This document shows positions 1-13,799 of a DNA stretch of 64,000 nucleotides, one piece after another. The notes beneath the pieces are model-generated. The model had not been told where the DNA came from, did not search any database, and saw only the letters and a list, made by a program, of their open reading frames with translations. A program made the position numbers and the translations under genes. Source of the stretch: Coleophoma eucalyptorum (lineage: Eukaryota > Ascomycota > Leotiomycetes > Helotiales > Dermateaceae). The stretch lies in the NCBI GenBank assembly GCA_026120035.1, contig JALRME010000032.1:372001-436000 (forward strand), in the 5' to 3' direction. Positions within the stretch are counted from its first letter, which is position 1, and every line of letters begins with the position of its first letter.

Positions 1-293
1 ACCAAAGGGAGGTCCACTGCATGGACCTGCCTCCAACCAGATGATTAGATGACTGATGTACAGAAAATATACATAACCGAATTAGAATGGACTGAAAATA
101 GACAATTCCTATCCTATCCATTTCAATAACACCTCTCTCTAAAAAGAAAGGCCAGACCCAAGACCTTGAAAAATGGGTATTCCGAATCCAGTTTTAGCGG
201 GAGAAGCCGAAAGAACGACAAAACGCCTTCGCCATGTAATATGATGTTCAAAAGATGCATGAGCCCATTGTCTCCTATATGGGCGTCAACTAG
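1..293. other. 3' flank of the histidine kinase gene
   Basis: No gene seen. This is sequence beyond the stop codon of the minus-strand histidine kinase and probably holds its 3' UTR. Confidence 0.5.
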
Positions 294-3200
294 CTAGAGC
301 CCAGTAACAGTCCTCTCACTATCTCTCCATCTCCTGCTGATTCCCGGTCTACTCCCGTCCCTTCTTTCAGGCGTCTGAGCATGCAAACCGGCCGGTGTTC
401 CTTCTCCAGCTTCCATGCTGTCTGGCGAACTCGGGGTATTATTCGGACTCTTGCTTCTCTCCAGGAACTCGCCTCTAGGGCTTCGCATCCGACGTTCCAG
501 CCTTTCCACATTCTCAACGGTAAGTCTCTGGCCTTCGTCTTTCTCGTCTTTGTCGTTCTGAGGCATGCGGCCATCTCCAGAGACACCAGCTACTGAGATG
601 AGTTTGTCGTCTCGCAAACTCGTCGCTTTTTCATCCGCAGCTTCTCGTCGTTCCGCACGATCGGCTTCAGATTCGGCACCAGGCAGGGTGAGGCGATGGG
701 ATTCTCGGCGTTCGCTCATCCTAGGTCGAGAGATTGCGTGGGCTGGCGGTGAGGTTTTTCTTTCTGTGCCTGTTGATGAAGGCCTCTTTGAAGTACCGCC
801 TTGGCCGAAGATAGGGACTGCTGCACTGCCGCAATTATGCTGCTCTGGTTCTGAACACTCGCTGCCACCACTACCCTCCAGTGGCGTTGATGGGATTCTT
901 CGATTGAGTGCCCATTGGATGAGCATCTTCTCTAATGTTTTCCCTTTCACCGGTTTTGCAAGGTAGTCATCCATTCCTGCTTTCTTGCACTTCTCGCGGT
1001 CGCCTTGGATAGCTGATGCAGTCATGGCGACAATAGGTACCTCGCGGTTGGTTATGTTATATGGTGTATGGTGCCTGATGATATGTGTTGCACGATAGCC
1101 ACTGCTACTTGTTAGAATGCTTGCAGATCCAAGCGTGGGAACTTACTCGATCCGTGGCATTTGGCAATCCATAAGAATGATATCAGGTTTCGGATGTTCT
1201 GGTACAGGGCCATCAGTAGCTAAGAGGTACTCGAGAGCTTCTTCTCCGTTCCATACTGCGTTGACTGTGAAGCCTAGCTTGCGGATAGTCTTTAAGGCGA
1301 TCTGCTGATTAATGGCACTAAGTCAAGTAAGCACCTGCACATACATAAAAACGAAGGGTAACATACTTGTCCTCAACAAGAAGGATCTTGATCTTGGTTC
1401 GCTCTTCACGCGGAATGTCCACTTCTGGTACGGCTAAAGGCACCCCGTTATTTTGCTGATGTTTATGACCTTTGCGATGATCCATATGACTTTGGCCTGG
1501 CGGAGTGCCCAAACGATCATAGTCGGAACTACTGCAAGAGACACTCATCTCCGACTGTAAGCGATCAGGCAAGCTCCCAAGGTCTACCAAAGGTGCTAAG
1601 CCATCATGGTATTGGGGCTTATTAAAAGGGATCCAGAATGTTGCTGTAGTACCAGACCCTAACGAGGACTCCAATGTGATTCGACCATTCATGAGATCCA
1701 CAAGATTCTTGGATATCGTCAATCCAAGGCCAGTGCCACCGAATCTCCGGGCAGTTGAGGAGTCTGCTTGACTGAACGGCTTGAAAAGACGTTTTCGAAC
1801 CTCTTCCTCAATTCCAATACCAGTATCTTCGACCACAAACTTAACCTCAAAAGTCTCGGCAGTCTCCTTTTCTTTCAGGACTGAGAACTTGACCTGGCCC
1901 TCGCTTGTGAACTTGATGCTGTTTGTCAAGAGATTGGTGATAATCTGGCGGACTATGTATGGGTTAGCACGACGGATACATGCCAGGACGGATTTAACAT
2001 ACCACGGCCAGGATCACCCATCACTATTAGATCGCCAGGGGTGCCGAAGTCTATATTGGACTCAAAACTCAGGTTCTTTCGTTCCGCCGCGAAGCTGAGC
2101 ATCTTGCTGACATCACGAACCACGACAGAAAGCGAGAATTGTACCTCCTCAATATCTAGCCTGCCGGATTCTACCTTGGAAAAGTCCAGGATGTCGTTTA
2201 TGACCGTGAGGAGACCATTGGCAGATCTTTGAACGTTCTCAGCACACTCTCGCTGCTCCTCGTCGAGATCAGTATCGATAAGAAGTTCTGCCATTCCAAT
2301 AACACCCGCAATTGGTGTGCGAATTTCGTGAGACATGTTGGCAAGAAATTGACTTTTCAAACGACTGGCTTCCTTTGCAGCCGCTTCATTTGCCAATAGC
2401 CTAGTATTCTCATTCTCTTGTGCTTGCAGCTCGGCTTCCCTGTCCTTCAGCTCAGTAACATCCATGCTCACACCAATCACACCATCAATGAACGAATTGT
2501 TCACTCTACCGCCTCCTTCTTTCTTGCCCAATATAGGAACAAATCGAGTTCTATACCAACGACCATCGATTTCATGCTCGTGTACATCCTCCATTGACTT
2601 CCCTGTTAAGATGTCCTCGATAGGCCGTAGTTGCTGAGGGACATCAATCCTTCTGCCTGGCTGCTGCGAACGGTAGAACACATCGTACACATTATTCCCA
2701 ATGAAGTCATCGCCTTTGCTTATTTTTCCGTTACCACTCCTGCTTTCATCACCAGAACCAACATCGCATTCGAGATCCCAAATAAAGGCTCCTTCAAGGA
2801 GTGTCAAATTCCTATTTCTGTCCACAGCGAACAAAGTGACTTGTGCATGTGTAATGACACTCAAAAGTTGTTGGCGCATTCTTCGGGCCGAAAATCGTGC
2901 TTCTACAGCATCATGGATGTCTGTGCAAGTCCCGTACCATTTCTCAATTTCACCAGTCTGCTTGTTCCTCATACACACCGCCCTGCCTAGCATCCATCTC
3001 CATTCCCCATCGGCTCTTCGACATCGATACTCGGTGGTATATGGGTCTCCAGTCGCTAATGAGTGTTGCCATCGTCGGCCCGTAGCAGACATATCATCGG
3101 GATGAAAAGGTAACTTCCAACCCATTCCCAACGATTCTTCTTCTGTGAGACCTGTATACTCGTACCAACGCTCGCTAAACCAATCATGTAAACCGCTGGG

Positions 3201-4772
3201 GGTTGTAGTCCAGATCATTTGAGGTAAGCTTGCACAGATGAGTTGGAAACGCTGTTCATCTCGGTCCTTGATCTCATTGATCTCTCTTGACATTTTTGTG
3301 ATGTCTCTACACGTAACTAAACCCGCCAAAAACTCACCGGTAGTATCATCAGTGATTGCCTCTCCAAGGGCATCATACACAATCTTTTCTCCGGTGTCAG
3401 GGTCGTAGATGCCAAGCTTTCGACTTGCAAATGGGGTTTGAGTGCGGACAAGTACTGCGATGGGATATTCTGAAGGATCCAGTCGAGTCGTAAAAGTCTC
3501 GTCCCAAAGATGCCATTGTCCAACCAGATCAAAGCCATCTTTGACGTTGTTAAAATCTGCTTCCCTTGCAAACAAGCGACGAGCAGCCTTATTTGGTACT
3601 GTCAGGCTTTCGTCTTTCCACATGGCAAGAATGGGAACTTCAGTATTGTCCAGTAAGGCTTCCTTCATTATGATAATCTTCTGCAAGCTGGATGGGGAAC
3701 TAGAAGGAGCGGATCGTGATGGTGGCCCTAGAGGTGGAAATGGCGAGGAACTAATGGTTCCAGGGTTTGGGCTTGTTATTGCAGATGAAGCCATTGAGCT
3801 ATGGCTGGAACTATGTCCTGAGCTGATCGAGGATGGACTGGATGTGGAAACACTTTTTCCCGTTCCAGTTGGACCTCGTAGTGATTCGTGCATCTTAGGC
3901 CGTGTAACTTTTCTGGACTGGCCGCGGGAACTTGGCAAGGATGTCTGCCCCGAATCAGCGTTAGTAAATGTCAGCGTGAAGTATCTGTCGTCGTCAATTT
4001 CCCAGATAGAAATGATCATTTTCGCAAAAACGTGAGTCGCATTTGCAGTACCAGACTTGTCGCTCCGACCTGCAAAAATGGAAGCGGCTGTGCCCATCGA
4101 AAGAACTACCTCAACAACTGCATCATGAACGACAGAGTTGGTCCTATTCGCACTTCCTCTCCTGCTTAGGGATTCTGACTTCTCCATTGTTGGCGTCATC
4201 TCTCCCTCAGATTGTAAGGTTTCTGCAAGTGTATTTTCCCCATGTGAGTCCATTTCTTCTGCAAAGCTTTCGAGAAATGATTCCCAAGACACCCAAATAG
4301 GTCGGTTATCTTGGAGCAGGTCAACTCCAACCTGACTTAGTGTTTGGCCTCTCAGTCTGTCCACAGCCGACAAGCCATCCACGCTCATGACATCTCCAGC
4401 ATCTTCAATGCCTAGCAATCTTCCCATGGCTTCGTTGGCCAATACCACCGTCTTCAGACTATTCAGAACCAACAGCGGTGTCGGCAGGTACTGCAAAGCT
4501 GTCAAGGCCAGGTCGGCGGGGGAGGTATAGCCCGGCAACTGCAGATGCATTGAATTTCGATCAGAAGCACTCCTTTCAAAGCGGTGAGTGTGGTTGTCGG
4601 CATTATTTGCAGTTTCGTTCAGAGACTCAAGGCCGTCAATTTGACCCAGCGGCATGTGTAGTGGTGACTGCGGTCGGTCATATTCGTCTGGTTCTCCATC
4701 ATTGCGTAAAGGCTTCTGAACCTCGACGGGAGTTTCAAGCTCGCCATCAGGCAACGAGGTCGCAAATGCCAT
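294..4772 (-). CDS. PAS-domain hybrid histidine kinase
   Basis: Two-component phosphorelay sensor, 1444 aa, probably signalling through an HPt protein to Ssk1/Skn7-type regulators (family knowledge). Exons on the minus strand: 4772-2003, 1952-1367, 1317-1147, 1101-294; introns of 50, 49 and 45 nt keep frame. PAS-like segments lie near residues 85-125, 365-400 and 505-625 (the last with a PAC-like end), and another near 635-775. The HisKA H-box follows with phosphoacceptor H815 in NMSHEIRTP. The ATPase shows the N-box (NLLTNSIKFT, rebuilt across intron 1), G1 (VEDTGIGI) and G2 (GGTGLGL). The receiver domain has ILLVEDN, phosphoacceptor D1169 in ILMDCQMP and the KP pair in DDYLAKP. About 200 disordered residues follow. 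No transmembrane segment is seen, so it is likely cytosolic. The exact fungal HK group was not assigned. Confidence 0.92.
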
Positions 4773-7539
4773 CAGTGTTCAGTTCGCATCGAGACCCCAG
4801 AGAGAGGTGACGACGAGATCAAGCTATAGCCCACAAGTGAGCTCTTCAAGATCCCAGGCCTAAACTTCCCTTGCGTCCCCGGTGGACGCTCCGAGGATGG
4901 TCGCAAGACAATGTTGGAAAATGGATTCTCAAGATAAAAGGATGCCGTTCAATTGGCGTTCCGAGTAGACCGCTATAGCGTCATATTTTTTGCTAGTACA
5001 GGCGGTGCACACAGATTTGGGCGGTCCTCGGCCAAATAGTATTGTCTCGTGAATTCAGTGCACCTTTGCGAGTACCTCCCTCGAAATGTGAGAGATTGAA
5101 GTGAAGTCGAGTATCAACAGGGAAATAAGGTAACGGCAATACAGATGATAGGGATGACGCTCCGTGAGATCGTGGGGGCAGGTCAAAAGTCTTTGCGGCG
5201 GCTGGGATAGAGTTCGAGAGGAGAGTAACCAGAAAAGACGTTAGGTGAGTTGATCGCAGAGGTCCAGGCCCGCATCTAGAAGTGGCGTAGAAAGCAGCGA
5301 TCAGCCAAGAAAACACCGAAGGGTAGAGCACCGATGATTAATCAACCGTTTCCTAACCAAGTACTCGGTTCTGTGAGAATCAACACAATGCAACGAGAGA
5401 AACTGAGGCAAGTCAATGGTGGTTGACCTTAGAGAGGATCTGCCTGAGAAATGAGCAGGCTGCTGAGAAAAAGTGAGGCGGTGATCATAAAGGATCGGTT
5501 TGAACCTAAGGGAGAAATAGAAAAGAGACTGTGTTGTCTGAACTGAACCCCGAAAAAGGGATCTGCACAACACTGATACCCACTGAGAAGAGCTAGTTTA
5601 GAAGACTGCTCGTTAAAATCTGCACTGGTGTACATCGCAGAGCGCAAAGACGGTGCAACTGCGTGACGCAGAGCCCAGAGCGTGCGAGCGCGAGGAGATA
5701 GATTCAAGAGGTGGAAGTGGACCAGGCCAAACCTTAGTTGGACGGCATTGCAGGGGACCTGGGAGCACATCAAGGGTCTCCCTTTTGCCCTCTCCATCTG
5801 CCCACTCAGCATGACGATCGTCTCACCGGGCTGCCGCCTTGCCATGCTTGCTTGCGACCGGGTTGGGTGGTCGAAAAGGGTATTTTTGTGCCCGCTCACG
5901 ACGTGAATATCTTCCGTAATGCCGAGTGATAGAGGGGCCATGTCGGCACCATGGACTTGAGGAAAGTAAGGTGAGGGCTTGATACAGTCAGCAGCTCCAT
6001 TTCCATCGCTGACGGCAGTGGCGTTGAGACCCTTGCTCATCTCCCCAGCGTCCTGTCCTGCGACAGAGAGTGTCGGGAAAGACCAGCTGCGCTACGGTAG
6101 CCATCGAGGGCGCTAGAGTTGCTCAGGAATGCCCGAGAGATGGCGAGTATGGATATGGTATGGCAATCTCAGAGTAGGGTAGCATTGCACGGGCTGGAAC
6201 ATGGCGAAGTGTATAGAAAGCGTGCAAAGTCCAACCAGGTCTAGCAGAAAGTGGTGCAGTGCAGAGCATCGCATCGCATTGCAGCCATCACTAACAAACA
6301 GCACCCAAAGAACAACAACCCGACTTCGTGACACGACAGAAGAGTGGACCGATACAACAAAGATCATCTCATCTGAGCTGGCCCGGCCCATCTATTCCAT
6401 CACCTTCACTTTTACCCTATTTCCCGAGGTAGGGTAGCATTGTATCGGTACTGGTTGGGCGGGGGAGTTTTCCAGTGATCTTCTCTCTTCAAGCAACACA
6501 AGCAAAAGCGTGCATGCTTCAAACCAATTCCATCTTTCCCGGTTCAGTTAATGCCCGGCCTCTTTGCCTTGAACAGACAGACCCCTTCTTCTTCTTCTTC
6601 TTCTTCTTGAATCCCACAAATCGCCTCCAGCAAATAGGAAAATAGGGTCCGGAGATCGCCAAAGAGGATACAAAAGATGGAGAACGGAGAAGCCAGGGGG
6701 GATTGGCGAATGAGAAGCATCTGATCGGCGGATAGGGGTCCATTGACGACGTCACTTCTCCTTCACCACTTCGGACAAGGCAAGACCCATTACACCAAAC
6801 AACTTACTATGACACGATTCTCAGTTCAATCCCATCATCTCAGACGTGCTGTCCACCAACCGATCGCCGTTCGAATGTTCGGCGCAAACTCTGCACGGGT
6901 AAGCATGTAGGGTGCGGGAAACCTGCCTACCTTACACAAAGTAACGGCCTACCGAGAGGAAGAAGCAGCCAAATGATGCCATCGAAAACTCTAAATGTGC
7001 AGTGACACGCATGGTATGCTCCCTCGTATCGAGTTCTCTGTATCAAGTTCTCTGGGACGAACCTTTTTTGATTTTGACCTCCTCGATCCATAGACTTGTA
7101 AAGCTCTAAAACTGTCCCGACACCCCGGAAAAGTGTATCCCTGCCGATCCAACGCCTCATCATTTTTACCATAGTACGTAAAAGAGCATGCAGAAAAAGC
7201 ACTTTCGTGTTACAAATCCTCGTTTTTCATGGCATAGGCAATTCGTTATCTATTTTACACAACCGGGTGCTTTCACTTCTCCCCGATCCACCTGTCTATG
7301 CAATCAGCAACAGATTCTTTACGACGCAGCCTGTCGCTTGTAAAATCCCCCGATACGAATTTGGAGAAGGCAATGCAACTATGTATGAAATCCCTGGGCA
7401 AAGGATAAAGTTCCAGCTCGAGGACCGGTGCGAATGAAATTAACAAAAAAAAAACGAAATTGAAGCACAAACCCCCGTGAGAACATCCATATTACAAATG
7501 CTTTTCGACATGAAAAATCAAATCAGCTTGTGCGCACCA
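4773..7539. other. Intergenic: histidine kinase upstream region and SIN3 3' flank
   Basis: A 2.8 kb spacer between two minus-strand genes. No recognisable gene. It contains a (CTT)8 run and an ATG-initiated 203-codon minus-strand ORF (6040-5429) without family resemblance, which could be part of a long leader of the kinase. Confidence 0.5.
6585..6608 (+). repeat. (CTT)8 microsatellite
   Basis: Eight uninterrupted CTT units, purine-rich (AAG) on the other strand, in the intergenic region. Confidence 0.95.
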
Positions 7540-10500
7540 TCACTGCTCCAATTCCATTGGTGTTGCTTCAGCAACTTCTTTAGGGGTTTCCTCCCCCCTG
7601 AGAAGAGTTGCAAAGTCATCCTTGATCTTCTCAACCTGGCCCTGGCTCATGTCTTTCATCCAGGCATTATTCATGACGAACTTCTCCCGAAACTTCTCGT
7701 TTCTGCGTTCTGTTGCCTTCTGGTGGTTGGCCTCGTAGCCTTTGCCATTTTCTGTATGGTACAGAGTGTCGGCGTACATGAACCATTCAGTTCCTCCCTG
7801 CTTGTAAATGATCTTGAACGTGTTGACACAGATCTGAAGGGTCAAGTCTTCGCCCCATAACAGTGGCTTGCGTTGGTTGAAACCGTCTTCTGAGTCAGTG
7901 TCTCCAGATGGAAGATTACGGGTAAGAACGCTCTTGCGCAGGTGTTGTCGAGGAACTCCTTCAGTAGGTTCGATGCGGGTATAGGATGAAGTATAGTATT
8001 GCCAGGCCATGTTGCGCTCCATCTCATCGACATCAAAGGTCGTCTCATCCTTGTGAACCCAGGCTAAAGTGACGTCCTTGCGTGCATGATACTGATTGAA
8101 GTTAGCGAAATACCGAACAGATTCTGAAAGGACATACCCATCTGATAAGGAACAATTCTCCATCTTTAATGTACTTCTCAGCTTGCTTGCGCAAGTTGAT
8201 CTCTGTGTTGTAAGAGGTCTCTTTTGTCTCACGGTTGGCATAGAACTGTGCAATGAGATCTGGCGTCTTCTCCTTATTGTCAAGACTAGAGCAGGTTGAC
8301 CCAAGTCTGCAAAGCGATTTAAGAAGATCAACAATGGTGTATAGTTGCCAACCTTTCTTCAGGTAGTAATGCCGAAGGAAGTCTTGATACCTTGGCTCCT
8401 CAACATCACCGTTGATGAAATCTTCAATAAGTGAAAGGGCTCTGGTATAGTAGCTTTCACCAGTGTCATCACCGAAATAGTCGTTTCTGTCATCAATCAG
8501 ACCAATCTCCTTAGCCGCCTTCTTCATCTTCGACCGACGGACTTCTTCCCTGACATCTTCTTCGGCGTTCTTGAGCTCAGCAAGCCTGCGATAGATGGTC
8601 TGAAAGACACTGAAAAAGACATAGATGGTCTGGTTGCAGTACAGATTGTAGAAGTCTCTCTTGAATGGCTCATCTGCCTTCAAGTCAAGCTCAAGTGTCT
8701 CTAGACCAGTAGAGTTAGCCGCCTCTGGTACACTGACCCAACGTTCATTTGTGACCTCATTAAGCGCTTGTTCATCTCCAGCCTCAGCCATGTTTTCATC
8801 CCCAGCAGACCCAGCGTCGGGGGTGGATTCCCGGCTTCCTGTAGCGCTGTCATCTTGTTGGCTGCGGCCTCGAACTCCATTCCTTGGTCTATCAAGTACG
8901 CCACGACGTAGATCATTCTTCTTTGCCTGGAACGGCCGCCTGCCTCGACCATTTGATAGCTCAGGTACACTATCATCCTCATCGTCAGGAGTGCCACGGT
9001 CAATGTCCTGAGTACGCTCATCGATGATATTTGGAGGGATATCGAAGAATGATTGAACAAATTTCTCAAAGAAGCCGATTATACGACGCTTTTCAGAATT
9101 GTTGTGCTGTGGTGCTACCGTTGCATACAAAACCATAAAGCGTAGTACGTCTGTAATGACTTCTTGGTCACTGAACTCGTACACGAACTGATACTTGGGG
9201 GTTCGTCCCTTAGTGCCTCGAGTGCGTCGCTGTTCTTCTGATTTGGTCTTGATTGCATCAACAAGATGCTTGGCCGCAAAGTTCTTCTTATCTGCTTGCT
9301 TGACATGTATACCCATGTGATCAAGACTCTTCAAGTACATGGCTTGAGTTTGTGCATGCCATACCTTCTCCCACTCACGCTGCAGCATGTCAGTCTCCGA
9401 AAGCTATTGAAGGGATGCGGTACATACCTGAGTAAAGCGCCATTCTTCGTCCTTCTGCTTCAAACGAGCAAGAACAATGGGAAGCACAGCACAAGGATCC
9501 TTGAAAAGATCCTCAGCAACCTCAATTCCTCGATCGCCATAAACTTTCTTGAGCACTCTCTTATAGATAGCCTGGCTCTGACCGCCAAGGCCAAGAGGCA
9601 TGCGGAACTGTTCTCGTTCCATAGGATCCATAGCAAGGATTGTTTGGCCAATTGGCTCAAGGAGCTGAATGACCTTAGCGTTGGCTTCGATGTTAAAGTC
9701 GTAGTCGTGGCGCTCTTCCTCGATTCTGTGAAGACTCTCCTCGAAGATATTCTTACGATGAGAAACAAACCCGGAGTCTTCGGAAGCCCAAGTAGGGTGG
9801 GAGGCCCATTCGTCGTTAAGAACTGACTGGCACATCCCGTCACGGCCACTGCATGGCTTGATTCGCTCCTGATATAGATTGTTAATATTATTCCATGCAT
9901 ATTGCTGATAGGAGAGATGCATCTCATCTGCCTTCTTGATGGGAGTTTGTGCCGCTTGGCTACAGGAAATTGCAAGCTTATCGGCGTCAACTTTGCGTTT
10001 GATGCAAAAGCCGTGAGGCATATAACTATAGTTTTGGAAATCTTTTGAAGGATTGCGCTTTGCCATGTGCTGGCAGTCTGCTTCTTCAAATTCGAAATCA
10101 CTGCCTCCGCTGCGGCCATATCGAGATCCTTTTGGTGCCATGATGATGACATGCGGTGGAGGTTAACAGTGATTTTGGGTCGACTGTGTTGCTTGAAGGT
10201 GATTTGGGCCAGGGTTGTTTCGAAAAGTGTTGTGTTATGAAAGAAATAGTGCGAGGCTCCTAGGCTTGCAACACAAGGAAATTTCTCAAAACAAAACTAA
10301 GAAGGGATTTTACTCACCAATCGTGGAAGCAAACGATAACTAGGTCCCAACCCTCTACAATTGCTCAAAGAGATCCTCCCAGATGGTGGCTTCGGCCGGT
10401 TATCAATAACTTCCTCACGACCATCATAATTGACGAAGACTTTGAACCAGTTCATCAAATCAGGGTTGCCACCGATAAAGTTGCTAACTTTGTGTACAAG

Positions 10501-12781
10501 TACATTACGGTCGATGAGATCTTGAGAGAACAAATTACAGAGCTTCAAGAACTCGTTCATAGTTGACTTGTTGGCAATGTATTTCTTGACTCGGTCGAAG
10601 AAAGCAAGTTCTTCTTGTGTTGCAGCAGACGTGGAAGAAGGAGGCATAGGTTCGGGAACTACTGGTGTCAATGTTGGTGAGACCGCTGGCGCATCTGGTG
10701 CAAGAGGCCTAGTGTGGTTGAGTTTAGTTCTCTGAAACCTCCGTTAGCAGTAGGTCGCGTCAAGTTTTTATAAGCATTTCTGGTACTGGATCAGACATAC
10801 CTTGTTCACTGCCCCAGGGCCTATAGCCGGACGCGCGGAGCTTTCGCCCATCATACCAACTTGTGTTCCTGGCGCAACGGCATTGTTGTTGCGAGGACGC
10901 TTCTTATTTTCCTTAGCTCCAGCAACGGTAAAGTTGCCTACAGGTGGCATCTTGGTTTCGCCACGTACAGCTTGAGGCGTCTGTGATGCAGCGAGGGCAG
11001 CTTCTTCTGCAGCCTTCTGGGCTTGGGCTTGTTTTGCAGCCGCCGCAGACTCAGGAAGGAATTGCTTGAAGTCTTCAAGCAAGTCTGGGGCAGTGTTGAA
11101 GAGCGTGGTTACTTGAGCATAAACGTCTTGGATAGGTTTAGATTCGCGTTGGTAGGTTTGGAGAATCTCAAGAAACTGTTTATATATTTCTGGTTGTGCT
11201 TGAAATCGATTCTACGGCAAGTGGTTAGTGCGTGCTAGTTGCTAAGGGTCCTTTGTTAGAACATAACCAACCTTGATCTTGTTGACATAGCTTATCGCGT
11301 GGTTGAACTCGACAGGACCTCGCTTCTCCATGGGCTGGCCGTTTGGTCCAGATTGAGCACCAGGCGTTGGAGTTTGCGCATTTCTGGGCGGCTGGCCTAC
11401 TGCAGCTGCTGCATTGGTAAGCTGTGAGACTCCTCTTTGTTGCTGCTGATGAGCTGCTGCTGCTTGCTGAGCCTCAAATGAGGAGTGCTGCGTCTGGCTT
11501 TGATTATATGCAGGTCCCACGTTTTGATTTTGAGGACTGAAAACAGCTTCCGGACTTTCGATGCTGTGGTGAGGTGCTTGTTGCCAATTCGCAGGCCGTT
11601 GTGTCCCATAATACCCATTCGCACCACCTTGCCCCAAGGAAGCCTCTGGCAAAGCACGACCCGGTATTGATTGCACCGTTGTTCCCATAGGTGTGGTCAC
11701 TCTGATTGTGTTTGGATCTGTACCGGTGCCACATTCGATTCGATACCCTGGAGGCAAGAAGGTGTTAAAACCTTGAATCAAATTTGGATGTCCAGCAAAC
11801 AAGTCAGATACACGGTTGATAACGCCAGGAGTATCGATACTATTCAGAAAATGTCACTTAGAGGCTAATCGGAAGTTATTTAGTGATTTTTCCACTCACG
11901 CTTGGCTTTTAAAATCTTTCATAATATCCAGGAACTTATTATAGACTTCGGGTTGATCTGCGAATTGGACCTTAACCTGGTCGAGGTAGCTAAGAGCGTC
12001 CTAATATCTCAATGTCAGTGAAATTTTCGGGGCAGAAAAGCGTTTTCCGTGAATGCACAAAGTGGCCCTGCCAATCAATAAAGTCTAGTGATTGGCAAAT
12101 AGCCTAGAGCCACAATTTGAAATCCCTTGAAAGTATCAGACATTTTCAGAATATACGCACATTTAAAATTGGCTGCTGTCCACCTTGCCCCATAGCTGGT
12201 CCTCCAGGAACTTGGTGTGCCGGTGTCATTGGTCCCCCAAATGGCATTTGCTGCAGTCTAGCAGCGTCTTGCTGCAACGAGCCACCAAATCCAGGTGCAG
12301 TTGCACCTGGAACTCCGAGGCCAGCATTAGATGGCGCATTGTGGTTCATGAGATTTGGCCCAAACATCTGGTGTGGCTGTTGTTGTCCTGCAGCACTTGG
12401 CTGATTGTGCTGAGCAGGTCGGTCGCTGTGAAGCGGTCCGCCGAATGCGTTCCCAGGGCCACTGGGAGCACCTAGTGGGCCTGGAGGCGGAGCGCCTCCA
12501 TGATTTGCGAGCAGACCCCCGGGGCTATGTATTGCACCTGGCAGACGTGAAGCAACAGGCTGATGTATGGGTATTGAGCCCGTGTTATTCTGGTGGGGAG
12601 GAGTTGGCTGATGCTGTTGCTCTCGGTGCTGGCGTTCTCTATCCTGCCGATCCCTCTCCTGTCTCTCGTTATACTCTCGTGCAGCATCTTGTTGGCGACG
12701 ATGTAATTCAGCCATCCTCATTTGTTGTTCTTCATACTCCGGCTCGTAACTCGAACCTGGGCCTGTGTGATTCGGATTCAT
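7540..12781 (-). CDS. sin3: SIN3 transcriptional corepressor
   Basis: Scaffold of the Rpd3/Sin3 histone deacetylase complex in the nucleus; 1449 aa. Exons: 12781-12161, 12000-11900, 11839-11272, 11211-10801, 10731-10318, 9868-9428, 9379-8138, 8091-7540; the total is an exact multiple of three. The first 200 residues are Gln/Pro/Gly-rich. PAH1 spans about residues 208-275 ([19 protein letters not shown]). PAH2 spans about 415-485 and crosses the exon 3/4 junction (AISYVNKIK then [10 protein letters not shown]). PAH3 spans about 605-665 ([16 protein letters not shown]). The HDAC-interaction core has [14 protein letters not shown], then SGRD and [20 protein letters not shown]. The C-terminal Sin3 domain follows. 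PAH domains bind repressor helices and the core binds the deacetylase (family knowledge). Intron 5 (9869-10317, 449 nt) is several times longer than the others and carries an open frame. Confidence 0.95.
9428..10141 (-). other. Open frame in SIN3 intron 5 continuing into exon 6
   Basis: An ATG at 10141 opens a frame that stays open through the remaining 273 nt of the predicted 449-nt intron 5 and is in phase with SIN3 exon 6. An in-frame TAA lies eight codons upstream of that ATG, so simple retention of the whole intron would terminate. An internal promoter or an alternative 3' splice site would be needed to use it. The family's conserved core does not contain this insert, so the spliced form is taken as the main product. 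Confidence 0.35.
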
Positions 12782-13799
12782 GGCGGGTGGTACAGTGCCA
12801 CTCTCGGCGCCGCAGAAGTCCTATATCTTTGAACGATTTCGTATGAAGAGCGGACTGCGACTTGAATTGGTATTCGAGCTTTGTAAATGTGGTAGCTGCA
12901 GGTCGAAAATGTCGGAGATTTGCGACGGCACTCTACAGCGAGTTGACCATTGGCCGGAAGGTCTCGATCGTACTCTAACAATAATTCAGATGGAAATATA
13001 AAGGACACCACAGTTTCTCGCGCTATCAGTACGATGTGGCTGACAGTGATCGTCTTGTTCGCAGAAGTATGTAGGAGAAGTGCGTGAATGATGCGACCTC
13101 CTAGGAGCTGATCTCTCAAAGGCTACGATTACCGCCTTTTTCTGCCGTTTAGCCATCCGATATCACAATCGGGAGCGAAGCGATTGACGAGTATTGAAGA
13201 AATCATTTAATCGATTGGAAACATAACCTAAGCAAAAGTGCAAGAAGACTCTGCACTGGTAGATGTCATCACTCATATACCAAGATATTCAATATCAATA
13301 CAATCACTGAACATATTTGAGAAATCAAGTTTTGTTATCTCAGTCACCGAAAATGTGCCACAGCGGAAATATCATCGACTAAATAATTGGATTCACTTGA
13401 GGAATTACGGTATAGTTGCAGTTTATATTATATTAATTGTCCTAGAATCATAAAAGTAACCAAGGGCCACAATGGTTAGCCATCTGACATCAAGACTAGC
13501 CAACATATTTGACAACGGTGAATCAGTACCATCTGTATTGGCATTGGTTACATGCTTCAGACAAAGTCTGAAGACCGCTACTAACGGCCAGAAGGCCTGA
13601 AAACTCCTATACAGCTGAAACGTTGACTCAGTCCATCTCCATCTGCTTGTACCTATGGGCGTCCAGATGCCGGCAGAAAACACTGAAAACCCCAATATAT
13701 TTATCCCACTAGTTCATTCCTCATAAGTTCATCCCCCATATGAAATAATACTGAAAACGCCGTGCATACCATTCCAAGTTCTAGATCCCATTTCCTTAT
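12782..13799. other. SIN3 promoter region and FAS1 gene 3' flank
   Basis: About 1 kb between two minus-strand genes. No coding feature or distinct motif recognised; it should hold the SIN3 promoter and leader. Confidence 0.5.
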
